DNA of 64,000 nucleotides from Streptomyces sp. HNM0574. Its GTDB lineage: Bacteria; Actinomycetota; Actinomycetes; Streptomycetales; Streptomycetaceae. Numbering within the stretch: position 1 is the first letter of the stretch; each line of letters starts with the position of its first letter. The position numbers and the translations under genes are program-made. Under the pieces are notes generated by a model. The model saw only the letters and a program-made list of their open reading frames with translations, was not told the origin of the DNA and did not search any database. The stretch spans positions 310,001 to 374,000 of the forward strand of contig NZ_JAASAH010000003.1 of the NCBI RefSeq assembly GCF_012726235.1, given 5' to 3'. Below are positions 61,581-64,000 of this stretch, one piece after another.

Positions 61581-62623
61581 TAGTCACCTTTCACGGATAC
61601 GGGAGTCGTGTGCGCAGCGTTCCGGTCGTCAACCCCGTGGGTCAACCGGCCGCTGTCCGAGAGGAGTTCCCGGAACGCGCCCCCGACGGCCTCCGGGTAC
61701 TCCATCATCGCCACGTGCCCCGCCTCGAGCAGGGCGAGCAGCCGGGATTCCCGGAAAGCCGCGGATGCGCGGCGCGCCATGCGGAAGCCGACCAACTGGT
61801 CGCGCCCGCCGTACACGAGGAGTGTCGGAGCGAGTACCCGCTCCGCCTGCCGCCAGAGCGAATGCTGGCCGCCCAGCGTGTACGCGTCCACGATCCCACG
61901 AGCCGAGCGAGAAAGCGCGTCCCAGAAGTACGGCAGCCGCAGCCGCCGTTCGTACTCCTCGACGGCGGCCGCGAATCCCTCGGGTGTGACGCGTGCGGGG
62001 TCGCCGTAGCAGAGCGCGAGCACCTCGCCGGTGCGCCGCTCGGCGGTCCAGTCCTGCGTCAGCCTGCCGAACAGCCGGGCCACGCCGGGCACCGCGAGCA
62101 GCGCCGTCGGCACGGCGGTGCGCTGCGGCAGCCGCTCGGGCAGCGCCGGGGAGACCAGCGTGAGCGTCCGCACCAGGTCGGGGCGGACGGCGGCGATGCG
62201 GGTGGCGACGGCGCCGCCCATGGAGTTGCCGAAGAGGTGCACGGGCGCCCGGCCGCACGCGTCGAGGTAGCGGATGACGGCGCGGGTGTGTCCGGTGACG
62301 GAGTAGTCACCGCTGTCGGGCGGCGGGGAGTCGCCGAAGCCGGGGAGGTCGACGGCCTCGCCGTCGACGGTGTCCGCCAGCTCCGCCATCAGCGCCGTCC
62401 AGTTCTGCGAGGAGCCGCCCAGCCCGTGCACGAACAGCGCGGGCGGCAGCCCCTCGCGGGCCGGCTCCCGGGAGCGGACCGTCAGCGTGAGCCGGCCCAG
62501 CTCGACGGAGCGCACCCGCTCGCCCTCCCCGAGGAGGGGCCCGGTCGACGACGGCACGGCACGCGGCACCGCGGCACCGGCACCGGACGCGGCGGCGGGA
62601 CGGGGCTTCTCGACAGGGGACAT
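61580..62623 (-). CDS. alpha/beta hydrolase
   Basis: 347 residues. FVHGLGGSSQNW (oxyanion), DLPGFGDSPPP, LFGNSMGGAVATRI (nucleophile elbow), LVYGGRDQLV (Asp) and EAGHVAMMEYPE (His) give a full Ser-Asp-His triad of an esterase/lipase-like alpha/beta hydrolase. No signal peptide. The substrate is unknown. It is coupled to the DUF3152 gene (TAGTG, one-base overlap). Confidence 0.9.
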   Translation of the reverse strand: MSPVEKPRPAAASGAGAAVPRAVPSSTGPLLGEGERVRSVELGRLTLTVRSREPAREGLPPALFVHGLGGSSQNWTALMAELADTVDGEAVDLPGFGDSPPPDSGDYSVTGHTRAVIRYLDACGRAPVHLFGNSMGGAVATRIAAVRPDLVRTLTLVSPALPERLPQRTAVPTALLAVPGVARLFGRLTQDWTAERRTGEVLALCYGDPARVTPEGFAAAVEEYERRLRLPYFWDALSRSARGIVDAYTLGGQHSLWRQAERVLAPTLLVYGGRDQLVGFRMARRASAAFRESRLLALLEAGHVAMMEYPEAVGGAFRELLSDSGRLTHGVDDRNAAHTTPVSVKGD

Positions 62624-62784
62624 GCAGCAATATTACGAGACGATCACGCCCGGAATGATGTGTTCGCACTCACAGCACGGGCACCCGTACCACCCCTCCC
62701 CGCACCGGGGCGGGCCGGGCGGAAACCCGCATCCGGGGCCTACGCTCGGGAGAGAGCGCGACTGCCTGCGAAAGGGGAGCCCGC

Positions 62785-63030
62785 ATGCCTGTCGACCCGA
62801 CCGATCCCGACACCTTCGAGGACGCGTACGAGGAAGAGCCGGAGGAATCCGGAGCACTCGGGGATTTCGAGGCGTCGTCCGCCGACGCCGCCGAGCAGCA
62901 GGCCGACCTGCTCCGTCAGCGCGACGAGCCGATGACCGGCCGTGACGAGTACCCGGCCGCCGAGGTCGACCCGGCGGACGCCGCGGATCAGGCACGTGTC
63001 GTGGAGATGAACGAGGACGAGTACCGATAA
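62785..63030 (+). CDS. small acidic protein
   Basis: 81 residues, very acidic (MPVDPTDPDTFEDAYEEEPEESG), ending RVVEMNEDEYR. ATG 62785 has AAGGGGAG upstream. No domain recognised; similar short acidic proteins are conserved in streptomycetes near this position. Function unknown. Confidence 0.75.
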   Translation: MPVDPTDPDTFEDAYEEEPEESGALGDFEASSADAAEQQADLLRQRDEPMTGRDEYPAAEVDPADAADQARVVEMNEDEYR

Positions 63031-63152
63031 ACCGCCCACTCGCGCGTTCCAGTCGGTGAAATTCTCGCTCCGCACCGCGCACACGCCTGTTACCCAAAAG
63101 TACGATGGCGGCGCAGCGCACACCGCGCGCGGAAACACATCAGGGAGGCGGC

Positions 63153-63776
63153 GTGACAGCCATCGAGCGGACAGAGGCGCGCCCTCGCGGCACACGCCTG
63201 CCGCGCCGGGCCCGGCGCAACCAGCTGCTGGGCGCTGCCCAGGAGGTCTTCGTCGCACAGGGCTACCACGCGGCGGCCATGGACGACATCGCCGACCGGG
63301 CGGGCGTCAGCAAGCCCGTGCTGTACCAGCACTTCCCGGGCAAGCTCGACCTCTACCTGGCCCTGCTGGACCAGCACTGCGACGCACTGCTGCAGTCCGT
63401 GCGCGCGGCGCTGGAGTCGACCTCGGACAACAAGCACCGGGTCGCGGCCACGATGGACGCGTACTTCGCCTACGTCGAGGACGAGGGCGGTGCCTTCCGG
63501 CTCGTCTTCGAGTCGGACCTCACCAACGAGCCGGCCGTGCGCGAGCGCGTGGAGAAGGTCAGCGTCGACTGTGCGGAGGCCGTGAGCGAGGTCATCGCCG
63601 AGGACACCAAGCTGCCGCGCGAGCAGTCCATGCTGCTGGCGATGGGCCTGTGCGGCATGGCGCAGATCACCGCGCGCTTCTGGCTCAGCTCGGGCCGGCA
63701 GATCCCGCGGGACGCGGCGGCCAAGCTGATCTCGTCGCTGTCGTGGCGCGGTATCGCCGGTTTCCCGATGCAGTGA
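63153..63776 (+). CDS. TetR-family transcriptional regulator
   Basis: 207 residues. The helix-turn-helix MDDIADRAGVSKPVLYQHFPGKLDLYL near 42-68 is classical TetR. The ligand domain has a C-terminal WRGIAGFPMQ. GTG 63153 is preceded by GGGAGG. It precedes the DUF3107 gene; a conserved neighbour pair in actinobacteria. Ligand unknown. Confidence 0.9.
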   Translation: MTAIERTEARPRGTRLPRRARRNQLLGAAQEVFVAQGYHAAAMDDIADRAGVSKPVLYQHFPGKLDLYLALLDQHCDALLQSVRAALESTSDNKHRVAATMDAYFAYVEDEGGAFRLVFESDLTNEPAVRERVEKVSVDCAEAVSEVIAEDTKLPREQSMLLAMGLCGMAQITARFWLSSGRQIPRDAAAKLISSLSWRGIAGFPMQ

Positions 63777-63907
63777 GCGGCTCCGCGGGGCGCGTGTTCG
63801 CTGCGGGCGTGCGGGCTCGCCGCTCCGGGATGTCCGCACCGGACTAATGTGTCCTGCGTACAGCGCGGCTGGCCGCGTACCCAACTGACTGTCGGAGGGA
63901 CATAGCC

Positions 63908-64000
63908 GTGGAGGTCAAGATCGGCGTGCAGCACGCGCCCCGCGAGATCGTCTTCGAGAGCAAGCTGAACCCCGAAGAGATCGAGAAGGCGGTTTCCGCT
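63908..64000 (+). CDS. DUF3107-like protein, 5' part
   Basis: 31 codons from GTG 63908, with GGAGGG just before, running off the right edge. VEVKIGVQHAPREIVFESKLNPEEIEKAV matches the start of the short actinobacterial DUF3107 family, function unknown. Confidence 0.75.
   Translation, partial: MEVKIGVQHAPREIVFESKLNPEEIEKAVSA

Noticed and set aside
1..64000. CRISPR array, transposase, phage genes or a natural-product cluster
   Set aside because: No regularly spaced repeats, transposase or integrase motifs, phage structural genes, or polyketide or peptide synthetase domains were seen.

Overview
This window is chromosomal DNA of a Streptomyces or a very close relative. GC is very high, third codon positions are almost all G or C, and GTG and TTG starts and GTGA/ATGA overlaps are frequent. 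The gene set is typical of the conserved core arm around the sigR-rsrA and wblC loci of streptomycetes: sigR-rsrA, katA-catR, two initiator tRNAs, a WblC-type regulator, a mycoredoxin, AdnAB-like nucleases and a MoeZ-like sulfurtransferase. I see no prophage, insertion sequence, CRISPR array or classical antibiotic cluster.

Layout. 1-7 kb (mostly minus strand): 5' end of a peptide deformylase gene, a TPR-like protein, two tandem HD-domain membrane proteins, then sigR-rsrA with an exact sigma-R promoter and the signature of the 55-residue-longer unstable isoform, an alpha/beta hydrolase and a SRAP protein. 7-13 kb (mostly plus): membrane M50-like protease, aroA, rsgA, a Gdx/SugE-type SMR exporter preceded by a possible guanidine-II-like double hairpin, a TetR regulator, hisN and a CBS protein. 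13-18 kb: katA and catR, divergent around a perfect 15-bp palindrome, and an orphan ABC importer for an unknown small solute. 18-20.7 kb: two identical initiator tRNA genes flanking a Sel1/TPR protein. 20.7-30 kb: UPF0182 membrane protein, PPA1309-like protein, PDZ/Lon-like protease, moaE, NAD-dependent epimerase, TIGR03624-like protein and Nudix hydrolase, ending in a 25+17 poly-C tract.

30-35 kb: a YgjP-type metallopeptidase faces a ThiF-like protein and an ABC1 kinase across an inverted pair of exact DnaA boxes. The wblC gene follows, with a long leader holding a promoter, a 100-codon upstream ORF with a strong Shine-Dalgarno sequence, a rho-independent terminator and a perfect 7-bp antiterminator pairing. 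35-48 kb: UvrD2-like helicase, mycoredoxin with its own exact sigma-R promoter, nudC, an M20 dipeptidase, the adnA-adnB pair and an alkyltransferase-like protein. 48-64 kb: a pseudokinase/flippase fusion, a secreted lipoprotein peptidase, moeZ with a third exact sigma-R promoter, a four-gene Pel-like polysaccharide locus (PelF-type glycosyltransferase, polytopic membrane protein, epimerase, spherulin-4 protein), a DUF3152 metzincin-like protein, an alpha/beta hydrolase, a TetR regulator and the start of a DUF3107 gene.

How the genes work together. Thiol-oxidative and antibiotic stress run through the window. SigR, released from RsrA, should read its own gene, the mycoredoxin and moeZ. CatR controls peroxide defence. 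WblC controls antibiotic resistance through an attenuator. The helicases, SRAP and Atl proteins form a loose DNA-repair neighbourhood. All functions are inferred by reading the sequence; no database search was run.
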